A stretch of 56,008 bases of DNA from Clostridia bacterium (GTDB lineage Bacteria; Bacillota; Clostridia; Oscillospirales; Acutalibacteraceae), in assembly GCA_017502085.1 (NCBI GenBank), contig JAFVVQ010000046.1, forward strand, positions 1-56,008, given 5' to 3'. Positions within the stretch are counted from its first letter, which is position 1; every line of letters starts with the position of its first letter. A program made the position numbers and the translations under genes. The notes below the pieces were generated by a model. The model was not told where the DNA came from. It was given only the letters and a program-made list of their open reading frames with translations, and did no database searches. Below, piece by piece: positions 7,638 to 15,383 of the stretch.

Positions 7638-8651
7638 ATGAGATGTGCAATTTACGGTGCCGGTTCTCTCGGAACAGTTCTCGGCGCTTATATGACCAAA
7701 AACGGTGCTCAGGTTGATCTCATCAACCGCAACAAGGCTCACGTTGCAGCACTCAAAGAAAAAGGTGCACACATCAGAGGCACGGTTGATATGACCGTTC
7801 CTGTAAATGCACTCACACCCGATGAGATGAACGGCACTTATGACGTCATTCTCCTTATGACAAAACAGCTTCTCAATCCCGAAGTTGTCACTTTCCTCAA
7901 GCCCTTCCTTGCAGAAGAAGGCGTTATCGTTACACTTCAGAACGGCATACCCGAGCCCGGTATTGCTGAAATCGTTGGCAAAAACAGAACTATGGGCTGC
8001 ACCGTTGAATGGGGCGCTTCCCTCGACGAACCCGGGGTCTGCACACTTACAAGTGACCCCGAAAGCCTTTCATTCCATATGGGCAAAATGGACGGTATCA
8101 CAGATGCACAGTTCAATATGGTCAAGGATCTCCTTGAAAAAATGTGCCCCGTTCATTTCGAAGAAAACCTCATCGGCGCAAGATGGTCAAAACTCCTCAT
8201 CAACGCAACGTATTCAGGCCTCGGCACGGTTGTCGGCGGTTGCTTCGGTGATGTTTCTGAAGTCAAGGATGCACGCAAGGTTGCAGTGCGCTGCATGAAA
8301 GAATGCATTGACGTCGGTCACGCAACAGGTGCAGAATTTGTTCCCGTTCAGGGCAAGGATATCACAAAGCTTTTCTACTATACCAACCCCATTAAACGTG
8401 CATTTGCCGAATTTCTCGTTCCCATCGCAATGAAAAAGCACAGGGCAATTGTCCCCTCAATGCTTCAGGATCTCCGAAACGGTAAACCCTGCGAGGTAGA
8501 TGCCATCAACGGTGTTGTCTGCGAGTGGGGCAGAAAATGCAACGTTCCCACACCCATCAACGACAAAATTGTTGAAATCATCAAGAAGATTCAATCGGGC
8601 GAACTCAAGGCTCAGGCTTCAAACATCCGCTTCTTCGATGAACTTCTTTAA
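7638..8651 (+). CDS. panE: Ketopantoate reductase family protein (2-dehydropantoate 2-reductase)
   Basis: A 337-residue NAD(P)-dependent oxidoreductase. The N-terminal Rossmann fold shows GAGSLG (residues 7-12). The family's LMTKQLLNPEV and LQNGIPEPG blocks follow, and the all-alpha C-terminal domain carries the conserved ARWSKLLINATYSGLGTVVG segment with its lysine. PanE reduces ketopantoate to pantoate for coenzyme A synthesis. The family also contains paralogues acting on other 2-keto acids, so the exact substrate is an inference. GGAGG sits before the ATG. A patatin-family gene follows after 5 bases, which suggests an operon. No other pantothenate genes are nearby. Confidence 0.82.
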   Translation: MRCAIYGAGSLGTVLGAYMTKNGAQVDLINRNKAHVAALKEKGAHIRGTVDMTVPVNALTPDEMNGTYDVILLMTKQLLNPEVVTFLKPFLAEEGVIVTLQNGIPEPGIAEIVGKNRTMGCTVEWGASLDEPGVCTLTSDPESLSFHMGKMDGITDAQFNMVKDLLEKMCPVHFEENLIGARWSKLLINATYSGLGTVVGGCFGDVSEVKDARKVAVRCMKECIDVGHATGAEFVPVQGKDITKLFYYTNPIKRAFAEFLVPIAMKKHRAIVPSMLQDLRNGKPCEVDAINGVVCEWGRKCNVPTPINDKIVEIIKKIQSGELKAQASNIRFFDELL

Positions 8652-8656
8652 TTGCT

Positions 8657-9511
8657 ATGAAAACAGTTAAAACAGGTCTCATTATGGAGGGAGGCGCAAT
8701 GCGGGGAATGTTCACCGCGGGCGTCACTGACATAATGATGGAAAACGGAATCACCTTTGACGGCGCAATCGGAGTCTCTGCAGGTGCAGCTTTCGGCTGC
8801 AACTTCAAATCCAATCAACCGGGCAGAGTTATCCGTTATAACAGCACTTACTGCAAAGATCCCCGATATGCAGGTCTGCGCTCTCTTATTAAAACAGGGA
8901 ATCTTTTCGGTGCGGAATTCTGCTACGTTGAAATTCCGCAAAAACTGGATATTTTTGATGAAGAAACTTTCATCAATAATCCGATGGAATTTTACGTTGT
9001 ATGCACAGACATCGAAACAGGCGAAGTGATTTATCACAGATGCGGTGACAGCGAAAACGAACTCGAATGGTTCAGAGCCTCCGCTTCCCTCCCCCTGGCG
9101 GCAAAGCCCGTTGAGGTTGACGGCAGAAAGCTTCTTGACGGCGGCATCGGTGACTCGATTCCTCTCAGGTATTTCGAGAGTATCGGCTATAACAGAAACG
9201 TTGTTATTCTCACTCAGCCCAAGGGTTTTGTCAAGCAGAAGAACAAACTTGTGCCGATAATCCGACGTGTACTCAAAGAATACCCTAAGGTTGCCGAGCT
9301 TCTTTCGGTACGGCACGATAACTACAATGAAACTATTGCATACATCGAAGAACGTGAAAAAAGCGGCGAGGTTCTTGTTATAAGACCGCCCGTTGCGCTC
9401 AATATCAAACCGGTCTGCCGTGATCCTGAAGAACTATACAGAGTTTACAATATCGGCAGAAAAGTCGGTGAAGAAATGCTTGAACAAATCAAGGATTTCC
9501 TTAATAAATAA
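8657..9511 (+). CDS. Patatin-like phospholipase family protein
   Basis: A 284-residue serine acyl hydrolase with the patatin Ser-Asp dyad. Gly-rich oxyanion segment EGGAMRGMFTAG (residues 11-22), nucleophile elbow GVSAG with Ser41, and DGG with Asp161. It has no signal peptide, so it should act in the cytoplasm or at the inner face of the membrane on lipids or acyl esters. It matches the short bacterial patatin group related to RssA. It is likely translated from the panE transcript. A palindromic terminator follows. Confidence 0.88.
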   Translation: MKTVKTGLIMEGGAMRGMFTAGVTDIMMENGITFDGAIGVSAGAAFGCNFKSNQPGRVIRYNSTYCKDPRYAGLRSLIKTGNLFGAEFCYVEIPQKLDIFDEETFINNPMEFYVVCTDIETGEVIYHRCGDSENELEWFRASASLPLAAKPVEVDGRKLLDGGIGDSIPLRYFESIGYNRNVVILTQPKGFVKQKNKLVPIIRRVLKEYPKVAELLSVRHDNYNETIAYIEEREKSGEVLVIRPPVALNIKPVCRDPEELYRVYNIGRKVGEEMLEQIKDFLNK

Positions 9512-9516
9512 CAGAT

Positions 9517-9547
9517 AAGGGACAGTTTCAGACTGAAACTGTCCCTT
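9517..9547. terminator. Bidirectional terminator between convergent genes
   Basis: GGGACAGTTT and AAACTGTCCC arms with A- and T-rich flanks. It lies between the patatin gene (plus) and the G5/3D gene (minus). Confidence 0.8.
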
Positions 9548-9557
9548 TGATTTTTGA

Positions 9558-10814
9558 TCAGAGAACGTAGATAATGATATCTCTGTTACCCCAGTTATAG
9601 CACATATCTTCGTTATTGAGATAAAGGTCAACATCTGTGTTGCCCATCTCAACGAACCCGCCGGTATCAGCAGCAATACAGTAGCCGTATACGTATCTGC
9701 CGTCAGCAGAAACGATATAAAGCTCAGTGCCGTAGGGATATTCATTGGGGTCAACCGCAATGTGACCTGCCATAGGCTTTCTGCCGGAAGCGGTTGCGGG
9801 GTCGCCCGTATAAGCGGTTGCCTTTGCTGCAACTTTCTTCTTATAAGTCTTGGGGATACCGTTTTTATCGAGCTTGAGGTCATCGGGTGCTTCAAGTTCG
9901 GAGATCGGTGCGGTTGTGTCTCTGTAAGCAGCGAGAGTATCCACCTTCTTGGTGCCGATGCTGATAACTTCATCAACAGGCTCTCTGACGATTTCTTCGC
10001 TTACGTAAGTCTTTTCGACAAGCACACCGTCAATATACTTTGCATTGTAGGTGACGCTCTTTTCACCGTTGACGCCTTCGGTTGTAACCTTGCGGTTACC
10101 AACGTAAAGATCTGAATTTTCAACTCTCTTTGTTTCAAACTCAATCTTCTCGGATTCAACAACGGGAGCAAACTTGACTCGCTTGATTTCGATGTGGGTA
10201 TAATCCTCAAGTTCCGTATCAAGTGAGGGAGTAACGATATCGTGTTCACCGAGAGTAATATCTGCGGCTCTGAGAGCATCTTCGACAGTGCCTTCTGCAA
10301 TTGAAAGAGTAATTGCGTTGCCGTCATATTCGATGCCGACGCCGAATGCTCTCTTGATAAGAACGCTCATACCGTCAAAAATAGGCTCACTCTGACCGAT
10401 ATCAAGAATATCGCCTTCGTTGAGAACAACTTCATTTTCAGAAAGGATATTTCCGAGTGTTTCTTCATAACCGACATAATAGCCGATGAGACCGTCATCC
10501 TCAATGCGGACAACCTTGGCTCTGTCAATTACGATTCTGCCGCCGGCAGTTTCATTGAAGCCGCTAAGAATCAGCTTATCGTTTGCACTCAGGTCAATGC
10601 CTGCCTCTTCAACGATGTCATACGGATTCGTCAGCTTGCTTGAAACCGTAACGGTTTTTTCTCCGTCAACAATTTCAACCGTCATTGATGCATTTGCTGC
10701 TGCAAATGCGGTAACGGTTACGGAACACACAAATAAAACGGTGATAACAGCCGTCAGAATGCGGAAGCTTTTTTTATGTGTTTCCGTTGCAGCGGAGCGC
10801 AATTTTTTAAACAT
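9558..10814 (-). CDS. Secreted G5/3D-domain cell-wall protein (YabE/Rpf-like)
   Basis: A 418-residue exported protein. An N-terminal signal or anchor helix (ILTAVITVLFVCSVTVTAFA) is followed by repeated DUF348 modules, a G5 domain (about EKIEFETKRVENSDLYVGNRK to VREPVDEV), and a C-terminal 3D domain. The 3D domain holds the three aspartates in HIAVDPNEY, CIAADTGG and DVDLYL. Such proteins are muralytic or wall-remodelling enzymes related to Bacillus YabE. The start ATG at 10812-10814 has AAGGAGA upstream; the longer frame adds 20 residues with no ribosome site. A consensus promoter and a structured leader of about 110 bases precede it. Confidence 0.9.
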   Translation of the reverse strand: MFKKLRSAATETHKKSFRILTAVITVLFVCSVTVTAFAAANASMTVEIVDGEKTVTVSSKLTNPYDIVEEAGIDLSANDKLILSGFNETAGGRIVIDRAKVVRIEDDGLIGYYVGYEETLGNILSENEVVLNEGDILDIGQSEPIFDGMSVLIKRAFGVGIEYDGNAITLSIAEGTVEDALRAADITLGEHDIVTPSLDTELEDYTHIEIKRVKFAPVVESEKIEFETKRVENSDLYVGNRKVTTEGVNGEKSVTYNAKYIDGVLVEKTYVSEEIVREPVDEVISIGTKKVDTLAAYRDTTAPISELEAPDDLKLDKNGIPKTYKKKVAAKATAYTGDPATASGRKPMAGHIAVDPNEYPYGTELYIVSADGRYVYGYCIAADTGGFVEMGNTDVDLYLNNEDMCYNWGNRDIIIYVL

Positions 10815-10962
10815 AAAAATTCTCCTTATTTCGCGCATTAGTAGTTTTTTGGTCTGTCTCTGATGAGTAATCACCGCCTGTTTTGACGGTAATTATTCGA
10901 GGCTTTCCTCGATTTCCTTTTGCAACGCTTGCTATTATATTGACAAATGCTTTATTTGTCAA
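10815..10962 (-). promoter_or_regulatory. Promoter and structured leader of the G5/3D gene
   Basis: Minus strand TTGACA (10962-10957), 17-base spacer, TATAAT (10939-10934). The -35 and spacer form an inverted repeat, TTGACAAAT with ATTTGTCAA (10940-10962), a possible operator. The leader contains two hairpins: TCGAGG-AAAG-CCTCGA, and TAATTACCG paired with CGGTGATTA. It does not match a riboswitch class I can recognise. Confidence 0.65.
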
Positions 10963-11291
10963 ATTTTTCGAGAATGATTTTTTGTTCATTTTGCACAAGT
11001 CAATTGACATTATTTTCCAAATGGACATTTATATTAAAGTTTCATCAGGTTGCTTTTTGGCAGAAATTGGCAGTTCTTTTGTGAAAAACGGAAAAAGTTA
11101 CAAATGGTTACAAAAGTGTTAAAAATGGTTACATTTTTCTTATTTGAAAAAATAAAGGCATCATTTCTGACCACTGAAACAATGCCTTTTACCTTATTAT
11201 TGACCAAAATTTTCTGAAAATGCATAACATTTCCGCACTCTCAGACTACTTATTATTATATTTATATTTAATATACATTATATATATGCTT
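10963..11291. other. Gene-free AT-rich region
   Basis: I see no credible gene here. It contains short tandem motifs around GTTACAAATGGTTACA and GTTAAAAATGGTTACA (11097-11133), of unknown meaning, and the terminator listed separately at 11154-11189. Confidence 0.6.
11154..11189 (-). terminator. Terminator downstream of the peptidase E-like gene
   Basis: AAAGGCAT (11154-11161) pairs with ATGCCTTT (11182-11189). On the minus strand it runs into TTTATTTTTT. It lies about 100 bases after the stop codon. Confidence 0.65.
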
Positions 11292-11963
11292 TTAGCCGAA
11301 CAATTTTTCAGAAAACCCATCTTTTTTATCCAGAATCCAGACCTTTCCTCCAAAGTTGCCGCACATGGCAGAGCACTTCCCGTTATCATAAATAAACGCC
11401 GCTCCGTTTTCGACGGCAAGACCCGAATATTCTCTGCCCCTGACCGCCTCTTTGAAGGGTTGCCAGTAATCACTCTCATAATGAGGGCAGTTGCACCATG
11501 GCAGAATTCCGAGACAATCAACAAACATAAACCCGTGATTCTCTCCGCAATCATCATATCCCTCAGCAAACCAGCACATCGAGCCTGAACTGTAACCGGA
11601 AAGTATGATCTCCTTCTCATAAGCTTCTCTGAATATCTCATCAGCTCCCGTCTTCTTCCACGTATCCATCAGAAATTTCAGGTTGCCGCCGCCCGCATAT
11701 ACGATATCGCTTGAAAGAATTTTCTGCTCAATATCGTAACGTGTCAGAGATTCATCCGTCAGAAGAAGCGGTGATACCGATGCTCCAAGCTCCTCAAAAA
11801 GAGCAAAAATATGCTCGTCACCCTCCATATCGTCGAATCCCGCAGTGGGAACAAAAAGCACCTTCGGATTCTCCTTGCCGCAGAGGTCAACTATTTTTTC
11901 AAAAATCGGCATAACCTCTCTGTCAACGTAGCATCCTCCACCTATTCCGACAACGATTCCCAT
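11292..11963 (-). CDS. Peptidase E-like (S51 family) protein
   Basis: A 223-residue class I glutamine amidotransferase-like protein of the peptidase E group. It shows a Gly-rich start (MGIVVGIGGGC), VLFVPTAGFDD, the AGGGNLKFL turn, and the nucleophile elbow SGYSSGSMCW with the catalytic serine. Known members cleave N-terminal Asp dipeptides, but many clostridial copies are uncharacterised. There is no signal peptide, so it should be cytoplasmic. The ATG at 11961-11963 is chosen because GGAGGT lies just upstream; a longer frame to 12032 has no ribosome site and would overlap the divergent promoter. Confidence 0.8.
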   Translation of the reverse strand: MGIVVGIGGGCYVDREVMPIFEKIVDLCGKENPKVLFVPTAGFDDMEGDEHIFALFEELGASVSPLLLTDESLTRYDIEQKILSSDIVYAGGGNLKFLMDTWKKTGADEIFREAYEKEIILSGYSSGSMCWFAEGYDDCGENHGFMFVDCLGILPWCNCPHYESDYWQPFKEAVRGREYSGLAVENGAAFIYDNGKCSAMCGNFGGKVWILDKKDGFSEKLFG

Positions 11964-12025
11964 ACTGTACCTCCGAAAAGTTATTGAAAATATTTTATCA
12001 TACGGCAGATAATTCGTCAATTCTG

Positions 12026-12054
12026 TTGACATTTTTCCTTTGTCGGGTTACCAT
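12026..12054 (+). promoter_or_regulatory. Promoter for the isomerase-gtrA operon
   Basis: TTGACA (12026-12031), 17-base spacer, TACCAT (12049-12054), about 30 bases before the start codon. Confidence 0.7.
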
Positions 12055-12085
12055 AAAACCAGAGACACAGAGGGGGTATATATTA

Positions 12086-12955
12086 ATGTATAAGCAAAAG
12101 CTTTGTCTTGGCATTCTCGAGGGCTTTGATATGCCTTATACCGAACAAGTCAGACTGATGAAAAAAGCGGGGTTTGAAGCATTTTTTATTGATGACTGCA
12201 ACCGCCACGCACCGGTAGATGAACTTGTTGCGCTTTCGAAAGAACTCGGAATGGAAATCCCGTCTTATCACGCACCGTTCAACAAAAGCTATGCTATGTG
12301 GCAATCGGGACCCAAAGGCGATGCCGCAAGAGATGAGCTTATTGAATGCCTCGGAATCTGCGCAAAACACGAAATACCCGTTATGGTGACCCACGCATTC
12401 ATCGGCTATGACGACTCCCTTGCAATCCCCGAGGCAGGTATCGAACGGTTTGGTGCGGTTGCAAAACGTGCAGCAGAGCTTGGCGTAACCCTTGCTCTCG
12501 AAAACACAGAGGGAGAAGAATACCTCGGCATTCTTCTCAATGCTTTACGCAGCGAAAAAAATGTCGGCTTCTGTTGGGATACGGGACACGAGCTTTGTTA
12601 TAACTACGCTAAGGATATGATGGCTCTCTATGGCGACAGACTCGTCTGCACTCATCTCAACGACAATCTCGGAGTGAGTGATTTTTCAGGTGTACGCACG
12701 TGGCATGATGACCTGCATCTGCTCCCCTTCGACGGAATAACGGATTGGGACTCTGTTGCAAAAAGAATTGCCGCCTCAGGCTACGGATACCCTCTCACTT
12801 TTGAATTGAGCATCACAAGTAAACCCGGCAGAAACGATAACGATTGTTATGCCGCCCTTAACCCTGAAACATATTTCGCAGCAGCTTACAACAGAGCCTG
12901 CAAAGTTGCGGCACTGAAACTTAAATACGAAAGTGAGGAAACCAAAAATGGCTGA
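12086..12955 (+). CDS. Sugar phosphate isomerase/epimerase-like TIM barrel protein
   Basis: A 289-residue xylose isomerase-like (AP endonuclease 2 superfamily) TIM barrel. Metal-ligand positions are visible in IPSYHAPF, LALENTEGEEY, VGFCWDTGHE, VCTHLNDN and PLTFELSI. Such proteins isomerise or epimerise sugars or inositols; the substrate cannot be deduced. The start ATG at 12086 lies behind AGGGGG. An in-frame upstream stretch from 11984 crosses the promoter and is rejected. The 3' end overlaps the gtrA-like gene by 8 bases, so the two are translationally linked. Confidence 0.85.
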   Translation: MYKQKLCLGILEGFDMPYTEQVRLMKKAGFEAFFIDDCNRHAPVDELVALSKELGMEIPSYHAPFNKSYAMWQSGPKGDAARDELIECLGICAKHEIPVMVTHAFIGYDDSLAIPEAGIERFGAVAKRAAELGVTLALENTEGEEYLGILLNALRSEKNVGFCWDTGHELCYNYAKDMMALYGDRLVCTHLNDNLGVSDFSGVRTWHDDLHLLPFDGITDWDSVAKRIAASGYGYPLTFELSITSKPGRNDNDCYAALNPETYFAAAYNRACKVAALKLKYESEETKNG

Positions 12956-13370
12956 AAACAAACAGCAACTCTCAAGAAAAGAAAACATAATCCAGATTGT
13001 CAAGTTCGCTCTCTTTTCAAGTTCGGCAGGTATCATCCAGATGGGCTCGTTTGCTCTGTTTATGGAGGTTTTCAAGATTGAGCATACTTGGTCTTATCTG
13101 CTTTCTCTTGTTCTTTCGGTGCTCTGGAATTTCACCTTTAACAGAAAATTCACTTTCAAATCGGCAGCAAACGTTCCCGTTGCGATGCTCAAAGTTGCAC
13201 TTTTCTATTGCGTTTTCACACCGCTCTCAACCTGGTGGACAAACGCACTTTCAGGTACAATCAACGAATACGTAATTCAGATCGGCACCATGGCAATAAA
13301 CCTTGTCACGGAATATCTCTACTGCCGTTTCGTGGTCTACAGAAATTCAATGAACACAAACAAAAAATAA
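12948..13370 (+). CDS. GtrA-family membrane protein
   Basis: A 140-residue integral membrane protein with about four hydrophobic helices (near residues 14-35, 45-62, 78-95 and 103-125). The SLVLSVLWNFTFNRKFTF segment is the GtrA/DPMS-like signature. Relatives help flip polyprenyl-linked sugars or partner glycosyltransferases in cell-surface polysaccharide synthesis. No glycosyltransferase gene is adjacent, so the partner is unknown. The start ATG at 12948 follows GTGAGGAA; a GTG five codons upstream is part of that ribosome site. Confidence 0.85.
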   Translation: MAENKQQLSRKENIIQIVKFALFSSSAGIIQMGSFALFMEVFKIEHTWSYLLSLVLSVLWNFTFNRKFTFKSAANVPVAMLKVALFYCVFTPLSTWWTNALSGTINEYVIQIGTMAINLVTEYLYCRFVVYRNSMNTNKK

Positions 13371-13373
13371 CAA

Positions 13374-13409
13374 AAAGAGGATGTCTCCATTGAGCGAGAC
13401 ATCCTCTTT
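13374..13409. terminator. Terminator between convergent gtrA-like and LRR genes
   Basis: AAAGAGGATGTCTC pairs perfectly with GAGACATCCTCTTT around an eight-base loop. Both strands have short A/T flanks. Confidence 0.85.
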
Positions 13410-13415
13410 AAAATC

Positions 13416-15218
13416 TTAATACCAAAGGAAACCGAGAAGAAGAATTCTGATAAGCATCTGCCACCATGCGTACGTTACGTTGACAGAAAACTCTGCTTCC
13501 AAGCCCTCATAGGTTACGGTAATCACATGAGTGCCAACGGTTTTGAATGTTGTTGCAGGTACACTGTAACCTGAAGTTACCGTACCGACAGAGCCGTCAT
13601 CATACTCGACGTTGAGCTTCATACCGCTTGTGTTGAGCGTTTCCTTATAAAAATAATTCGTCTTTGTCGGCAGAGTACCGATTCTCATTCCGACGACCTT
13701 CTTTTCGGTTGCGGGATTGACTGTTACGGTGAACGTTGCAGATTTGCCTTTATAGGTCACGGTCACGGTTTTTGTTCCGATTACGTCTGCATACTGCGAA
13801 TCGGTTTCAAATCCGCTTGAAACAATCGCCTTGGTTGAATCGCTGTAATTAACCGTAAGCTGCATACCGTCCGTGACGATTTTTTCACCCTTGGTATAAA
13901 CGGTCTTTGACGGCATTTTATAAATCTCAACCGAAACGATTTCTCTTTCAACACTGTCATCTTCAACGATGCACCTGATATTGTTTTTAACCGCATACTG
14001 ATGAGCAACCGAATCCGCCTTGACTCTGAGAGTAACCTCGGAGCAGTCTCTGAATGCGTTGACCCCTATTGATTCTACGGTTTCGGGAACGGTAATCTCA
14101 CCGAGAGACGAACAACCGTCAAAAGCACCGCGTCTGATTTCTCTGACACTTGACGGAATCGTAATGCTCTTGAGCGATGAGCATTTTTCGAATGCCTTCT
14201 CGTCAATAAATTCAATACCGTCGGCAAGGATTACGGATTCAAGACCCGAATTATAGAACGCACCCGAAAAGAACTCAACGTTTGCGGGGATCGTTATATT
14301 CTTGAGGCTGTTGCATCCGCCGAAAGCCTGTGAGCCGATATACTTTACGGATTCGGGAATCTCAATTGTTTTGAGTGCGGAGCAAAGATTGAATGAATAT
14401 TCGTTGATACTTTCAAGTCCCGAGGGAAGTGTTACCTCGGTAAGTCTTGTGTTCGAACCAAATGCAGAATCGCTGATGGTCTTTGTGCCTGCAGGTACAG
14501 TAAATCCCGTAACAACGGAGCCGTTGGGATACTGAATCAAAGTTTCGCCTTTGATATCGTAAAGACATCCGTTTATGGATTTATAAGACTTGTTTCCGCT
14601 TTTGACGTTATAAGCCTCAACCATTGAGCAGTTGAGGAAAGCGTTGATGCCTATGGACTCCACGCTTGCAGGAATCGTTACGTTGCGTATAGCTGAGCAT
14701 TTTCTGAACGCTTCTTTACCGATGACAATTACGGAATCGGGAATCGTCAGTGAATAAAGTGATGAGCAACCCGCAAAAGCTTCAATAGGTATGCTCTTGA
14801 GCTCCGACGGAAGATTAATGTTTTTGAGCACGGAGCAGTTGCGGAATGCCGCCGTACCGATTGTGCAGGTATCTCCCTCAAAAACAACCGTGCCGAGCGA
14901 CGAACAGTTTTCAAACGCAGATGCTCCAACACTCTTTACGCTTGAGGGCACCGTAATTTTTGATATACGGCTGACATCCTTGAATGCGTTTGGTGAAACC
15001 GCCCCGACGGGTTTCGTTCCGTTTTTGCCGTCGTTATAGGACGAAGGAATATTGATTTCGCCCGTAGCATAAGCATTGCATCCGACGACCTGATAGCTGT
15101 CACCCGCATCAATAATGGTGATATAATTCTCTCCCACAGCAAACGTGCATATACCGAAGCACGAAAGTGTCATTATCAAGGCAAGAATAAGCGATAAAAA
15201 TTTTTTCATACTGTTCAT
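13416..15218 (-). CDS. Secreted BspA-like leucine-rich repeat protein with Ig-like domains
   Basis: A 600-residue extracellular protein. A signal peptide (MNSMKKFLSLILALIMTLSC) is followed by about a dozen LRR_5 units of the AFxNCSSLxxITIPxSVxxIG type (roughly residues 40-385). Two bacterial Ig-like (Big_3) modules follow, marked by VTYKGKSATFTVTVN and VTYEGLEAEFSVNV. The protein ends in a short hydrophobic tail, WWQMLIRILLLGFLWY. BspA-like repeats usually mediate binding to host or microbial surfaces. The ATG at 15216-15218 has GGGGGG upstream. There is no LPXTG motif; the tail may instead tether the protein to the membrane. Confidence 0.9.
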   Translation of the reverse strand: MNSMKKFLSLILALIMTLSCFGICTFAVGENYITIIDAGDSYQVVGCNAYATGEINIPSSYNDGKNGTKPVGAVSPNAFKDVSRISKITVPSSVKSVGASAFENCSSLGTVVFEGDTCTIGTAAFRNCSVLKNINLPSELKSIPIEAFAGCSSLYSLTIPDSVIVIGKEAFRKCSAIRNVTIPASVESIGINAFLNCSMVEAYNVKSGNKSYKSINGCLYDIKGETLIQYPNGSVVTGFTVPAGTKTISDSAFGSNTRLTEVTLPSGLESINEYSFNLCSALKTIEIPESVKYIGSQAFGGCNSLKNITIPANVEFFSGAFYNSGLESVILADGIEFIDEKAFEKCSSLKSITIPSSVREIRRGAFDGCSSLGEITVPETVESIGVNAFRDCSEVTLRVKADSVAHQYAVKNNIRCIVEDDSVEREIVSVEIYKMPSKTVYTKGEKIVTDGMQLTVNYSDSTKAIVSSGFETDSQYADVIGTKTVTVTYKGKSATFTVTVNPATEKKVVGMRIGTLPTKTNYFYKETLNTSGMKLNVEYDDGSVGTVTSGYSVPATTFKTVGTHVITVTYEGLEAEFSVNVTYAWWQMLIRILLLGFLWY

Positions 15219-15254
15219 TATTTGAACCCCCCGATACAAAATATCGCATTATGT

Positions 15255-15283
15255 ATTATATATTAACTGTTTTAAAAAAGCAA
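15255..15283 (-). promoter_or_regulatory. Promoter of the LRR protein gene
   Basis: Minus strand TTGCTT (15283-15278), spacer of 17, TATAAT (15260-15255). The -10 is perfect and the -35 weak. Confidence 0.6.
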
Positions 15284-15383
15284 TAGAAACCTAAAAATGT
15301 TTAAAATTACATCATAAATCATTGACAAATCTATACACAATAACTAAAATTATTTTGACTGATTTTTTAAGGGCGTGATTTGA

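Noticed and set aside
8648-9316. Open frame of 222 codons on the minus strand
   Set aside because: It lies wholly opposite the patatin catalytic residues and has no independent signals.
11034-11225. Minus-strand frame of 63 codons in the gene-free region
   Set aside because: It runs through a terminator hairpin, has no ribosome site and is very AT-rich by composition.
13500-15130. Regular repeats that might suggest a CRISPR or tandem DNA array
   Set aside because: The periodicity is at protein level (leucine-rich repeats of about 23 residues) and the DNA copies are diverged. There is no conserved repeat-spacer pattern.
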